Assembly: GCF_029910095.1 (NCBI RefSeq)
Contig: NZ_CP094526.1
Location: 496,001-560,000, forward strand
Direction: 5' to 3'
From: Bradyrhizobium sp. ISRA464
GTDB taxonomy: Bacteria; Pseudomonadota; Alphaproteobacteria; Rhizobiales; Xanthobacteraceae
DNA length: 64,000 nt
The position numbers were made by a program, and so were the translations under genes. The notes under the pieces were generated by a model. It was not told the DNA's origin, searched no databases, and worked only from the letters and a program-made list of their open reading frames with translations. Below are positions 56,173 to 64,000 of this stretch, in pieces; the stretch's first letter is position 1; each line of letters opens with the position of its first letter.

Positions 56173-56447
56173 TACCTGGATGGACTTTGAGCACCGGCGG
56201 TCACCAGCGCAGCAAGCAAGGGCTGAGCGGGGCGCCGATGCACGGGCTATCGTCGAGCCGTACCAGATTGCCACGAAGGCCACTGCAAATTGCAAGTCGC
56301 CACGATCCGCCGATCCTGTCTTCAGGTCAACCCGCTCTCATGGAACACGCGTGCCAGTCACGTTTGGTTCACGTCGTTTCACTGATTTCGTTGCGGTGCT
56401 CTCGCAAAGAACGAGCGCCGGCACCGACCAAGGCTCTATCCATTTTT
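56173..56447. other. Spacer after lemA
   Basis: About 275 nt. A plus-strand frame at 56180-56470 starts 8 nt after lemA but overlaps the end of the convergent permease gene and has no recognisable domain or leader. It may be a decayed lemA partner. Confidence 0.35.
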
Positions 56448-58370
56448 CTATGCGACCTTTCGACGATTGAGGGCGAAGCCTATAGCCAAAGCCGCAATCA
56501 TGAGTACCTGAGCCGCCACGGTTTGCGTCGTTGGGAACAGACCAACCAACGAGATGCGTGGCACCGAGCGTAAGGGTACGATGCTGACGATGCCGGCCTC
56601 CTGCAGGGCTGCGATGCCCTTGCCGGCCAGCACGACCGTCAGAACCGCCATGAGCCACGAACTGTAGGTGAAGAACTTGCCGATCGGTAGCCGGCGGCTA
56701 TAGCGCAGCATCGCCCACGCGATGACCGCCAGCGCCGCGCACGCGCTCAGTGCCCCGGCGAGTATCATGCTGCCGCTTCCCTGGGCCCACAGCGCCGCGT
56801 AGAAGAGGATCGTCTCGAACACCTCTCGGTAAACGACGATGAAAGCGAGCCCGAACAGCAGCCAGGCCGAACTTCCGGACAACGCCTTCGCCATCTTTTC
56901 GCGAATGTAGCGTTGCCATTGATCGGCCTGTGCCTTGCCGTGCATCCAAATGCCGACCGAGAGCAGGACGACTGCGGCGAAGACCGACCCGAACCCCTCC
57001 GTCAGCTCTCGGCTCGCGCCGCTGATACCGACCACCCAGGTCGCGACGACCCAGGTCAGGAGGCCGGCGACGAGGGCGCCCACCCAACCCGCATGGACAT
57101 AGGGCATGACCTCCATCCGCTCGGCCTTACGGAGGAAGGCGATCATCGCAACGACGATCAGCAGCGCTTCCAGTCCCTCGCGCAGCAGGATCGCCGCCGC
57201 CCCGAGAAACGTTGAGAGGCTGCTTGCTGCATCGGGGGAAAGCGACGCCTCCGCGTCGTCAAAAAGATCGTCGAGAACCTGCACGCGATTGGCGAGCGCG
57301 TCGGCATTCTCTCCGCTTTGGATCGCGGCGCGGTAGTCGCCCATCGCTCCCTCGATCCGCTCCATGAGCGTACGATCGCGGGCGCTCAACGTCGGTTCGA
57401 CCGGCTCGAATCCATCGAGATAGGCAGACAAAGCCAGCTCAGCGGCATGTTGGCGGTCCCCTGCACGATAGGCGGCAAGGCTCTCGGCGAGCCGGCCGCG
57501 CACCAGTGACAGGGCTCGCGCCTGCTGTTGCATGACTGCGTCGGGGTGACGACGCAAATAAGCCATCAGAGCGTCCGCCTTGTCTGGACCAATCTTGCTC
57601 GCAAGCGCTGCGGGTGTCGTGCCGACGAGCGCTTTCAGATCGGGAATGAGCCGGTGCAGCGAGGTGTCCTGCTTCCACAGCCGTTCCCCTTCGGCCGCAG
57701 CGGGATCGGGGAAGGCGAAATGACCGGCGTACAGGGCCAGAGCCCAACGATCATCGCTCGGAAGACCATCGAAGCTCGGCATCGCGGTGCCATCGAGACC
57801 TTGGGTGATCACCTGGTAGAGCGCGAACACGCTGCGCTGGCGAGCGCGCTCGGCGTCCGTGAATGCGATCGGCGGGGTATCAAGCTTGACGGCGTCTGGT
57901 CCGTGGCCATCGCCAGCCTCGCCATGACAGGAGGCGCAATTCTGACTAAACAACGTCGCGCCGCGCGCGAAATCCGGAACCTTGTTCGGCGCCAGCGGCA
58001 CTGGGTAGGCCGCAAGCAACGCAGCCCCCAGGCCATGCGCCATACCCGCGACTTGCTCGGCATCAGCCTTGTCTGCGATGGCCCGCTGCAGGCGGGCGGC
58101 TTCGGTCGCTAGCGCTTGCCGTTCCGGCTTGGGTGGGAGCGCAGCGAGCTTTGCGGTAACAGTAGCCGCGAACTCGTTCTGCTCGGCATATTCGGAAGGA
58201 CTTAAGACCGCGCCATGCGACACGGCGCCGGCGTAATCCACCGCGATGTAATCCAACAGTCGCCACGTGGTTTCGACATCGCTCGTCTCGGCCCTCGCTG
58301 CGCCAAAGAAGGCCAGAGCCAGCAGCATGGCCAGCACTGCAAGACGCGATGGTAAGGATAGCAGCCTCAC
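56448..58370 (-). CDS. Cytochrome c-FTR1 iron permease fusion
   Basis: About 640 aa. A signal peptide (residues 1-27) leads to a periplasmic part with a class I cytochrome c (NCASCHGEAGDGHG, Cys145/148, His149) and a helical linker, then a seven-helix FTR1 permease with both acidic motifs (REGLEALLIVVAM and REVFETILF). FTR1 proteins import iron after oxidation of Fe(II); the attached cytochrome may take the electron. The start is uncertain: a GTG at 58370 directly precedes the leader, and a TTG at 58433 is the alternative. An ACCTTCCAG half-site lies upstream. Confidence 0.9.
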   Translation of the reverse strand: MRLLSLPSRLAVLAMLLALAFFGAARAETSDVETTWRLLDYIAVDYAGAVSHGAVLSPSEYAEQNEFAATVTAKLAALPPKPERQALATEAARLQRAIADKADAEQVAGMAHGLGAALLAAYPVPLAPNKVPDFARGATLFSQNCASCHGEAGDGHGPDAVKLDTPPIAFTDAERARQRSVFALYQVITQGLDGTAMPSFDGLPSDDRWALALYAGHFAFPDPAAAEGERLWKQDTSLHRLIPDLKALVGTTPAALASKIGPDKADALMAYLRRHPDAVMQQQARALSLVRGRLAESLAAYRAGDRQHAAELALSAYLDGFEPVEPTLSARDRTLMERIEGAMGDYRAAIQSGENADALANRVQVLDDLFDDAEASLSPDAASSLSTFLGAAAILLREGLEALLIVVAMIAFLRKAERMEVMPYVHAGWVGALVAGLLTWVVATWVVGISGASRELTEGFGSVFAAVVLLSVGIWMHGKAQADQWQRYIREKMAKALSGSSAWLLFGLAFIVVYREVFETILFYAALWAQGSGSMILAGALSACAALAVIAWAMLRYSRRLPIGKFFTYSSWLMAVLTVVLAGKGIAALQEAGIVSIVPLRSVPRISLVGLFPTTQTVAAQVLMIAALAIGFALNRRKVA

Positions 58371-58702
58371 GGGATGCCAAGTTGAAGGGTTGGGTCCGAC
58401 GACGGTCGTACCGCCGGTTTCGGATCGGTGCAATTTGAGCCGTTCTAATTCCGCTCCAGGTCAACTCCTTTTGAGGCTCGTCCGCCGGCTCTCTCGCGAC
58501 GGTAACGCTCGCCGCTAACGGCGCGAGGTGCGAACCTTCCAGAATTAGAATGGGTCTAGCCTGCAGCACCCCCGTCACCGCCGAGGTGATCCCTTCGGAC
58601 TTCACTCAGAGAACGAGCGCGCGAGCAATCGATATGAGGGGCGCCGGACCTCGAAATCCAAGCCAAGTGGGCCCGCACTGCCTTTTTAGCATGCTGAAGG
58701 GC
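58371..58702. other. Spacer between FTR1 and methyltransferase genes
   Basis: About 330 nt with no gene I can support. ACCTTCCAG at 58534-58542 repeats one arm of the CueR operator upstream of the permease gene. Confidence 0.45.
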
Positions 58703-59368
58703 TTAGCGCTTTCGAGCTTTCACCATCGAAATCCGCCCAACCCCAACCGAGTGCGAGAATTCTCGTCGCGCGCCTGCGACGCCGACCTTCGCGAGAACTC
58801 CAATCCAACTCCCGTCTAAGTGTGAGGCCACTGCGAGCGTCCCTGAGACGCGTCTGCCAAGTTCGAGAATCCGCCGTTCGCCGGGAGTTTCTGGTTTATC
58901 AAAATCAACCAGCCTCAACGTCCCCGCATGTCGCAGGACCCTGGTCATCTCTCTAATAAGGCCGAGCTTCTCGTCCGGGGGACTATCATGGAGCGCAAGC
59001 ATGCAAATCACCGCGTCGAACGAGCCCGCGTTCACCGGAAGTTGGTGGGCCCGAGAAACATGCATAACAGTGACGTTCTCGAGCCGCTTGCGAACGGCAG
59101 TGAGCCGGGTCCATTCGGCAGCCTTCGAGCTTGGATCCACAACCACGAAAGTTGCGTTGGGATTGTGAAGCGCGAGCAAAATCGCCGACGACGAACTACC
59201 GGGCCCAAAAAGGAGCGTCCGATCGCCTCCCTTGGGCTCAAGCGATGAGAGGAGGTCTTCCTGCCAGGCGGTGTCGCGCAGCAGAATAGCAAATGAAAGA
59301 TCATAGATGAGTTTGGCGGCCCAAAAGCGAGGTCGGACTAAGATTCCTAGGGCGTCGAACTTGATCAT
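58703..59368 (-). CDS. Class I SAM-dependent methyltransferase
   Basis: 221 aa. Motif I is loosely kept (TLLFGPGSSSSAILLAL), motif II is FVVVDPSS, and a later AVICMLALHDSP and VLRHAGTLRLVDFDKP give motifs IV to VI of the Methyltransf_11/25 type. The usual acidic GxGxG is degenerate. Substrate unknown. Codon use is less GC-biased than in the chromosomal half, in keeping with transfer. The start at 59368 follows a weak leader. Confidence 0.8.
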   Translation of the reverse strand: MIKFDALGILVRPRFWAAKLIYDLSFAILLRDTAWQEDLLSSLEPKGGDRTLLFGPGSSSSAILLALHNPNATFVVVDPSSKAAEWTRLTAVRKRLENVTVMHVSRAHQLPVNAGSFDAVICMLALHDSPPDEKLGLIREMTRVLRHAGTLRLVDFDKPETPGERRILELGRRVSGTLAVASHLDGSWIGVLAKVGVAGARREFSHSVGVGRISMVKARKR

Positions 59369-59550
59369 GGTTTGATCACCATTCGTCTCCGGCAGCACCA
59401 AGTATGCAATCGCATCGGGAGCCGTTTCGGCTTTGCGCGTGTTGTAGGAACAGCGAATAATCTCATTGGAGGCCTCTTACCGTTACTCGTCATTTGTCAT
59501 GGCCCGTCCACTTTCGAGTCGAGGCCATTTCGCGTGCGGCCTAATCGACA

Positions 59551-60363
59551 TTAGTAGTCGCCCATGTTGACGGTTTGGATGGGACCCCCGTCCAGTTGCC
59601 TAGAAAGCCTGAGCGCCGCTTCCGAAAACATCCCGGAACCGATAGCCTGATTGCCAACAAATTTTCCAACGCGCCCATCCGCATCGCTGGCAAATATCGA
59701 AGCCGTGTGAATGCCGACAACGGCGTAAGCCGATCCCTCCGGCAGCAATAGCGGAGCTCCCGACGAACCAGCCTTCACCGTACAGGTGTGGATGAGTGTG
59801 TCCCAAGCTAGATCGCGAACGGTGCAGTTCGGATCGACGCTGAGAGCTTCGGCATCGCCGACATCATTCGAATAGGCCGGCAAGAGGATTTGTCGCTCAA
59901 GAAATTCTAAGGCCTTCGGCGAGTCATGACGGAGAGCAAATGGACGAACGCCAACCGGTGCGCGATCAAGTATGAGTATCGCCCAGTCTTTCGATGCGTC
60001 GTGGATTGATTCTTGCGCGAAGCTTTGCGTCGAACCAACGGCCCAAAGGGTGGCCTTAAATCGTCCAAGGTCGGTTCCAGTCTGATATGCCAGCTGGAAC
60101 GACAATTTGGATCGTCTTGTCGTGCCGTCTCTTTCCGTGACGCAATGACCTGCCGTGATGATGATTCTTGGATTCAGAACGATCGCTGCTGTACACGTCA
60201 TCGTTCCTCTGAATTTTCCGATTGCCGAATAAGGTGACTGGCGTGCATCGACGATTCGGGGAGGATCGCCTGCAGGGCTGAAGACGGAGGGCAACTCAGT
60301 TAACGCGACTGGAAGCAGAACGGCAAGGCTCCCAAGAGCGGCCAAGGTTTGTGAAGCTATCAT
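59551..60363 (-). CDS. Exported trypsin-like serine protease
   Basis: 270 aa. A signal peptide (residues 1-24) is followed by a chymotrypsin fold with an intact triad: His73 in IITAGHCV, Asp126 in SKDWAILIL and Ser201 in KAGSSGAPLL. Paired cysteines (Cys57/Cys74 and Cys180/Cys194) probably form disulphides. It resembles V8/DegP-like single-domain proteases without PDZ. GGGAGTACGAA precedes the ATG. It is probably a secreted or periplasmic housekeeping protease; target unknown. Confidence 0.92.
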   Translation of the reverse strand: MIASQTLAALGSLAVLLPVALTELPSVFSPAGDPPRIVDARQSPYSAIGKFRGTMTCTAAIVLNPRIIITAGHCVTERDGTTRRSKLSFQLAYQTGTDLGRFKATLWAVGSTQSFAQESIHDASKDWAILILDRAPVGVRPFALRHDSPKALEFLERQILLPAYSNDVGDAEALSVDPNCTVRDLAWDTLIHTCTVKAGSSGAPLLLPEGSAYAVVGIHTASIFASDADGRVGKFVGNQAIGSGMFSEAALRLSRQLDGGPIQTVNMGDY

Positions 60364-60560
60364 TTCGTACTCCCAGCACTCGGCATTCGTAGTTGCGACG
60401 AGATGCAGCCTCGGCTGTTGCCGACTGATCTGAGCGCTGTGCGTCGGGATTATCGGCCGTCAGCAAGCTTGCTCATTGGCAGCCAAATGAATCGTTCGCA
60501 GTGTGCTGTTGGATGCCTGACCTGATGCGCACAGATCTACGATGGCCGCAGCGGGCCACT

Positions 60561-60926
60561 TCAACCGATGAGGATAGGTCTCGGGGGATGCGGCTCAGGC
60601 GGGATGCCGTGATCAAGAACGGCCTTGAACATGGATGCCCATGCTGTGGGAGGAGCGCTCGATGTCGAAACAACAACCAGGGAAGCGAGGGCACTCGCCG
60701 TACCGCAATGAGCACTGCAAGCCACGGTAAATGCGGCGCATGCCTTCCCGCAGCAGCGATGGCACGTCATCGCCATTCGACCCGTGTGATAGGTCATTGC
60801 GACTTGCACGAAGCCGGTCTGAATCATAGCTGGGGCTTCTGCGCGCGCGTTCGTTCGCTCAACCGCAGGCAGCATCGATGCGGCGACCAACAATAGCAAG
60901 GATAACGCGCGAGCCATGACTTGCAT
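60561..60926 (-). CDS. Small Cys-rich exported protein, metal-island type
   Basis: 121 aa. A signal peptide (MQVMARALSLLLLVAASMLP) is followed by a His/Met/Cys segment (TYHTGRMAMTCHRCCGKACA, with later Cys in VACSAHCG) and a conserved-looking tail PPEPHPPRP. The product at 61779-62129 shares this layout (leader, Cys cluster, PDPHPPK tail), so the two are probably paralogues. A periplasmic copper or other metal binder is inference. The leader is weak; 60917 or 60980 are alternative starts. Confidence 0.6.
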   Translation of the reverse strand: MQVMARALSLLLLVAASMLPAVERTNARAEAPAMIQTGFVQVAMTYHTGRMAMTCHRCCGKACAAFTVACSAHCGTASALASLVVVSTSSAPPTAWASMFKAVLDHGIPPEPHPPRPILIG

Positions 60927-61107
60927 GACGATAGAATAGCAGGGAGATCCGGCTAAGCCACCAAAATAGCTGCCAACCAAGACAAGATCGGGACCGTCGG
61001 CAACGCGGATGTACCGCAGCGCTCGGCCAAAAGGTGCTGTTGCGATGCGAAAAGCCGAACCTCGTAACTCGCGCGTCTATTCGCGTGTAGCCTTTCCCGC
61101 GAAACCT

Positions 61108-61257
61108 TCAATCTTGCAAATTTACGAGATGGATGGCGGGATGCAGCGTGCCGAGCATCCCGACAAGCGCGAAAATTACGAGGCCCAAGGCGATCTCGAT
61201 GGCGCTATTGCGCGTGAGGCGACGAAGCGCCTCGGCTCTGCGCCTCGAACTGAGGCG
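61108..61257 (-). pseudogene. copD C-terminal remnant
   Basis: A 49-codon minus-strand frame between two stops reads EALRRLTRNSAIEIALGLVI then FALVGMLGTLHPAIH, the last membrane helix and tail of CopD/YcnJ-type copper transport proteins. There is no start and the remaining seven helices are absent. It shows that the island once had a cop gene set. Confidence 0.7.
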
Positions 61258-61306
61258 TCAACCAGGACCGAGTCTCGGCTTGTGCCTCAGTGCCGACCGC
61301 ATCGCA

Positions 61307-61600
61307 CTAGGGCGGCGTTAATCCCCAATGCACAATCGCGAGTAGGAGGAATGCCAGGAGAGAGCCGAGAAAGGCGATCCGGCGGGTTCTCGACTGGGCG
61401 ATAGCCGGCCTTCGCCTGTTAGTCGCAAGTATCGCCAGCGCGCTGCTATCGCTTTCAACGGCTATCCGCTCCTGCCGCCCAAAGAGGCGTCGGAACAACA
61501 GAGCGCTTCCAACCACCAGACTCAGTGCAATGAGCACGCCTGCGGCAGTAACCGCGAGCAAGCCTAATCCCCAAGCCAGATCGGACTCGTCCATAGGCAT
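61307..61600 (-). CDS. Small two-helix membrane protein
   Basis: 97 aa. Membrane segments at about residues 9-35 and 74-92 flank a charged loop with RRLFGRQERIAVES. I recognise no family. A strong GGAGGTCACA leader precedes the ATG at 61600, which supports a real gene. It lies between the copD remnant and a Cys-rich protein on the same strand. Confidence 0.65.
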   Translation of the reverse strand: MPMDESDLAWGLGLLAVTAAGVLIALSLVVGSALLFRRLFGRQERIAVESDSSALAILATNRRRPAIAQSRTRRIAFLGSLLAFLLLAIVHWGLTPP

Positions 61601-61778
61601 TGTGACCTCCCTGATCCACTCCCGCGCAAAGCTCTTTTGGATGCGGGATCTTTTCGGGCTTTACGACGCCCAGCTTTGCCGCACAGCGGCTCCGGTCGAA
61701 TCATGGGCGCCGACCTTCCAGGCAGAGGTGACTCGCTGCTGGAGCATTTCAGAACAGATCGCCGTTCAAAGGAGGCGA

Positions 61779-62129
61779 TCAGCTGAAGGCGACGCGTTTG
61801 GGAGGATGCGGATCTGGGGAAAAGCGAACGCCGACCAAAAGACCGAGCGTATGATAGGGACGTGGTTGAGCGGTGACAGTGTCAATCGTCGTCACCTCGG
61901 ACGCTACCGCAACCATGCCGGCGCAATCCAAGGAACAAGCCTTGGCGAGAGGGCCACTCTTCATTCCAGAGCAGCCAATGGAATTGCTCGGCGCCTGCAT
62001 CCCATTCAGGGTAGCTGGGACTGCTTTTGAGATCATCGACGCGGCATGCATATTGGTCGCCACCGGCCCCAACACGAGTGATAGGGTCAGCAGGATCGTC
62101 GAAAGTCGAACAAAAGCACCCGCTGTCAT
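61779..62129 (-). CDS. Small exported protein, paralogue of the 60561 product
   Basis: 116 aa. A leader (residues 1-29) precedes Met/Cys-containing sequence (GCSGMKSGPLAKACSLDCAG) and a tail SPDPHPPKR. The tail and Cys pattern echo the product at 60561-60926. No known domain. The leader lacks a good ribosome-binding site. Confidence 0.55.
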   Translation of the reverse strand: MTAGAFVRLSTILLTLSLVLGPVATNMHAASMISKAVPATLNGMQAPSNSIGCSGMKSGPLAKACSLDCAGMVAVASEVTTIDTVTAQPRPYHTLGLLVGVRFSPDPHPPKRVAFS

Positions 62130-62464
62130 GGCAAGACGATATCAATTGCCGGATAGGAGGGCGAGAACGGCCCAAGGTCCGGCGCGATGATGGTGGTAAA
62201 CTCGGCGTGACCCACAGGACTGATGCCGAGTCCAATCAGCATCGCATTATCACTCGTCGACCACCCGGGGAAGAATGCTTACGGCCAAAGCGAAGCCCTG
62301 GGGCAATGACGCTTTCGGTAAGGGGGGATGGCATGTATGGGCGTGCACGCGCGACGATCGAGCGCGTGCTGTCGCGGGTCCTGGACGTGGAGCGCGCCAA
62401 CGTCGCTGTAATGATATCTTTCCTTTCGATTCGGGTGTCGCATGCTTGCCCGGCACCACAGGGC
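62130..62464. other. Spacer with an HMA relic
   Basis: About 335 nt. The only recognisable content is the decayed HMA segment listed separately; other frames are short and without leaders. Confidence 0.45.
62333..62410 (+). pseudogene. Decayed HMA (heavy-metal-associated) domain
   Basis: MYGRARATIERVLSRVLDVE then RANVAV aligns with the CopZ start MTCAGCARTVERVLRQVPGV; the two metal cysteines are lost through a two-codon deletion and substitutions. No full gene can be built, so it is a fragment of a former copper ATPase or chaperone. Confidence 0.45.
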
Positions 62465-63169
62465 CTACCGACCGCTACATTCCTTCTTGATGAACCCGCT
62501 GATCTCGTCGGGTGCAGCGAAGATTACGTCCGCGCGATCACCCATCATGCTCGCGCCGACCAAGGCGGGCGCGCCTTTATCCGGGCCGTCGCCGCTGCTG
62601 TCCGTCTTGAGGCGCAGGTTGCGTTCCCAAAAAGCATGCATCTTGCCGTCGCCGGTCGTCACCCGATAGGTATCCCCACAGTAAGTGATCGCCTCTACGC
62701 GCTGTTCGGGATCGGGCTTCTTCAGATTGGGAACGCCGCCCCCGCCGCCCATGCCCCCCATCCCGCCCATCTGCGGCGGCGCGTGTCCCGGCTGCGTTGC
62801 CTGCTTGAGAAACGCCAACAAATCTGCGCGCTGCTGATCGTTCTTGATACCCTGGAACGTCATGCTGTTGCCGGGAACAAGATGCTGCGGGTCTTTGAGC
62901 CAGTCGTCGAGGGTCTTGTCGTTCCAGACAATCGTCGAAGATTTCAGGGCCGACGAATAGCGTGGAAAGCTAGCGAGGTTCCCAGCCTTGCGATTCCAAA
63001 GCTCTGCCAGGCTTGGTCCGGTCATGCTCCGGTTCGGCTCCAGCGAATGGCACGCCGCGCACGCTCCAAAAACGCGCTGGCCCCGGTCAGCGTTGCCTTG
63101 TGCGGCAAGCGCTGACGAAAGCGCGCTCGATGCGAACGCCACGAGCGTCAAGAAGAAAGGCCAGCGCAT
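62465..63169 (-). CDS. Cytochrome c with C-terminal uncharacterised domain
   Basis: 234 aa. A signal peptide (residues 1-22) precedes a class I cytochrome c (Cys37, Cys40, His41 in CAACH; axial Met103 in GNSMTF). After a Gly/Met linker (MGGMGGMGGGGG) a second domain (about 153-234) begins at PEQRVEAITYCGDT; it is homologous to residues 66-140 of the next protein. It is probably periplasmic electron transfer in the metal island. GAGAACA precedes the ATG. Confidence 0.9.
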   Translation of the reverse strand: MRWPFFLTLVAFASSALSSALAAQGNADRGQRVFGACAACHSLEPNRSMTGPSLAELWNRKAGNLASFPRYSSALKSSTIVWNDKTLDDWLKDPQHLVPGNSMTFQGIKNDQQRADLLAFLKQATQPGHAPPQMGGMGGMGGGGGVPNLKKPDPEQRVEAITYCGDTYRVTTGDGKMHAFWERNLRLKTDSSGDGPDKGAPALVGASMMGDRADVIFAAPDEISGFIKKECSGR

Positions 63170-63312
63170 TGTTCTCTCCAGAATTCACGCGTCACATCCC
63201 ATCCGTATCCCGGTGCGCGCCGCTATCACAAGTGGACAGGCGGCGAACCTTGGCTCCACGTCTGTCGACAAGTCCGTCCATGGAGCAGACGGCTCGTCCG
63301 GGCCGAGCCGCT

Positions 63313-63744
63313 TCAACTCCCGTATTTGACGAGCGTACCAACCTCCGCAGGCGACGCGAAGAACAGCGTGACCCGGTCATCCATCATGCCACCCGGCATG
63401 ATCACTGGCTTACCGATGAGCGGGCCTTTTTCGCCCGTGTCGATTTTGATGCGAAGGTCGACTTCCCGGAAGGCCATCTTTCGACCGTCTGCTGTCGTGA
63501 CTTCAAAAGTGTCGCCGAGGTGTTGAATAGCAGTCACCTGGGCCTCTGGTCCGACTGCTTTCAGGTCGCACAGCTGTGCTGCCGATCCCGACCTCGCATT
63601 GGTCAAGCCAGGGACGTCGTCGCCGCTTGCCATGACCATCGGTCCGTCCTCTTGGAAGTGGGATCCGGCACGCGCTCGCCGTGACCCAGTGATCATGCTG
63701 ACCATGCCTGCGACGGCGAGCATGACGGTCTTTCGTCGATTCAT
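63313..63744 (-). CDS. Exported single-domain protein sharing the cytochrome tail domain
   Basis: 143 aa. An N-terminal NRRKTVMLAVAGMVSMI leader ends near RARAGS (residue 27). The domain (GDTFEVTTADGRKMAFREVD, then LRIKIDTGEKGP and MMDDRVTLFFASPAE) matches the tail of the cytochrome at 62465-63169. AGGAGATTTGCT precedes the ATG at 63744. It is first in a two-gene unit with that cytochrome. Function unknown. Confidence 0.83.
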   Translation of the reverse strand: MNRRKTVMLAVAGMVSMITGSRRARAGSHFQEDGPMVMASGDDVPGLTNARSGSAAQLCDLKAVGPEAQVTAIQHLGDTFEVTTADGRKMAFREVDLRIKIDTGEKGPLIGKPVIMPGGMMDDRVTLFFASPAEVGTLVKYGS

Positions 63745-63847
63745 AGCAAATCTCCTTCGTTGTGCATTTTCTCGGGTCCAATGTTGCTTTTCCGTGATCA
63801 AATGCGACTGGTAGCCACCTTAATCGCGGTCACCTTGTAGAAGGTGC

Positions 63848-64000
63848 TCACTTGACCGATCGAGGATCGTTCCTTGCCTGTGCGACGAACGCCTGCAAGC
63901 TGCTCAGGTCTCTTGCGCCGGTCGAGACCTGTTCTCCGGCCACGAAGCCGGGCGTTCCGGTGATGTGCAGGGCTTCCCCGAGCTTGACGTTCTTGTCCAG
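63848..64000 (-). CDS. DsbA-like thioredoxin-fold protein, C-terminal part only
   Basis: The gene runs off the right edge. The visible 50 residues read LDKNVKLGEALHITGTPGFV and AGEQVSTGARDL. The GTPGF cis-proline loop is the signature of DsbA/Com1-type disulphide oxidoreductases; the CxxC motif must lie outside the window. It probably assists disulphide formation in the exported Cys-rich proteins nearby (inference). Confidence 0.85.
   Translation of the reverse strand: MDKNVKLGEALHITGTPGFVAGEQVSTGARDLSSLQAFVAQARNDPRSVK

Noticed and set aside
56180..56470. 97-codon frame directly after lemA
   Set aside because: No domain, poor leader, and it overlaps the end of the convergent permease gene; kept only as a possible relic.
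61009..61404. 131-codon plus-strand frame
   Set aside because: It is antisense to the copD remnant and the two-helix gene and has no leader.

Overview
The window looks like a chromosome segment of a Bradyrhizobium-type alphaproteobacterium (Nitrobacteraceae). Codon use is strongly GC-rich, so almost every gene carries long antisense shadow ORFs. The gene set (homogentisate pathway, form II coxSLM, PQQ alcohol dehydrogenase, otsBA, hairpin-less RND adaptors) and the short palindromic repeats between genes fit that group. The assignment rests on recognition, not on a database search.

Left part (1-16.3 kb): a large unrecognised protein; two caspase-fold proteins in which the His/Cys dyad reads Tyr/Ser, each lying near an RND adaptor that lacks the TolC-contacting hairpin; a complete RND pump; a cold-shock protein; an AsmA protein; a Crp/Fnr regulator; and an OmpA-family relic.

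Catabolic part (15.5-30.5 kb): a lactonase-like metallo-hydrolase and a MarR regulator, then a five-gene plus-strand run (flavin monooxygenase, DUF2783, a metallo-beta-lactamase-fold protein with lost ligands, hmgA, fahA), then an AsnC regulator divergent from hppD. Together these turn 4-hydroxyphenylpyruvate, and probably a hydroxylated aromatic acid, into fumarate and acetoacetate. A CoA-transferase and a form II coxSLM operon follow.

Alcohol oxidation (30.8-39.3 kb): a PQQ dehydrogenase with the lanthanide-type Asp, a XoxJ-like binding protein fused to a cytochrome c, two LuxR-type response regulators and a FIST (NosP-like) sensor coupled to a hybrid kinase. The adjoining aldehyde dehydrogenase and DUF779 genes are broken.

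Middle (39.6-49.1 kb): a chemoreceptor, a DUF3175 protein, an MFS transporter with otsB and otsA, a repeat-rich spacer and an IS1182-family element.

Island (49.5-64 kb): it opens at a tRNA-Ser(GGA) followed by a truncated integrase. It carries a decayed copper/metal cluster: an RND adaptor with a beheaded permease, copZ-copA-cueR-Met-rich protein behind a recognisable CueR promoter, a cytochrome c-FTR1 permease fusion, small Cys-rich exported proteins, copD and HMA relics, a cytochrome c whose tail domain recurs as a separate exported protein, and the end of a DsbA-like gene. CopA lacks the TGE loop.

The most novel items are a structured dispersed element in two copies with compensatory base changes, the Tyr/Ser caspase homologues, the XoxJ-XoxG fusion, the TGE-less CopA, and the uncharacterised domain shared by the island cytochrome and its neighbour.
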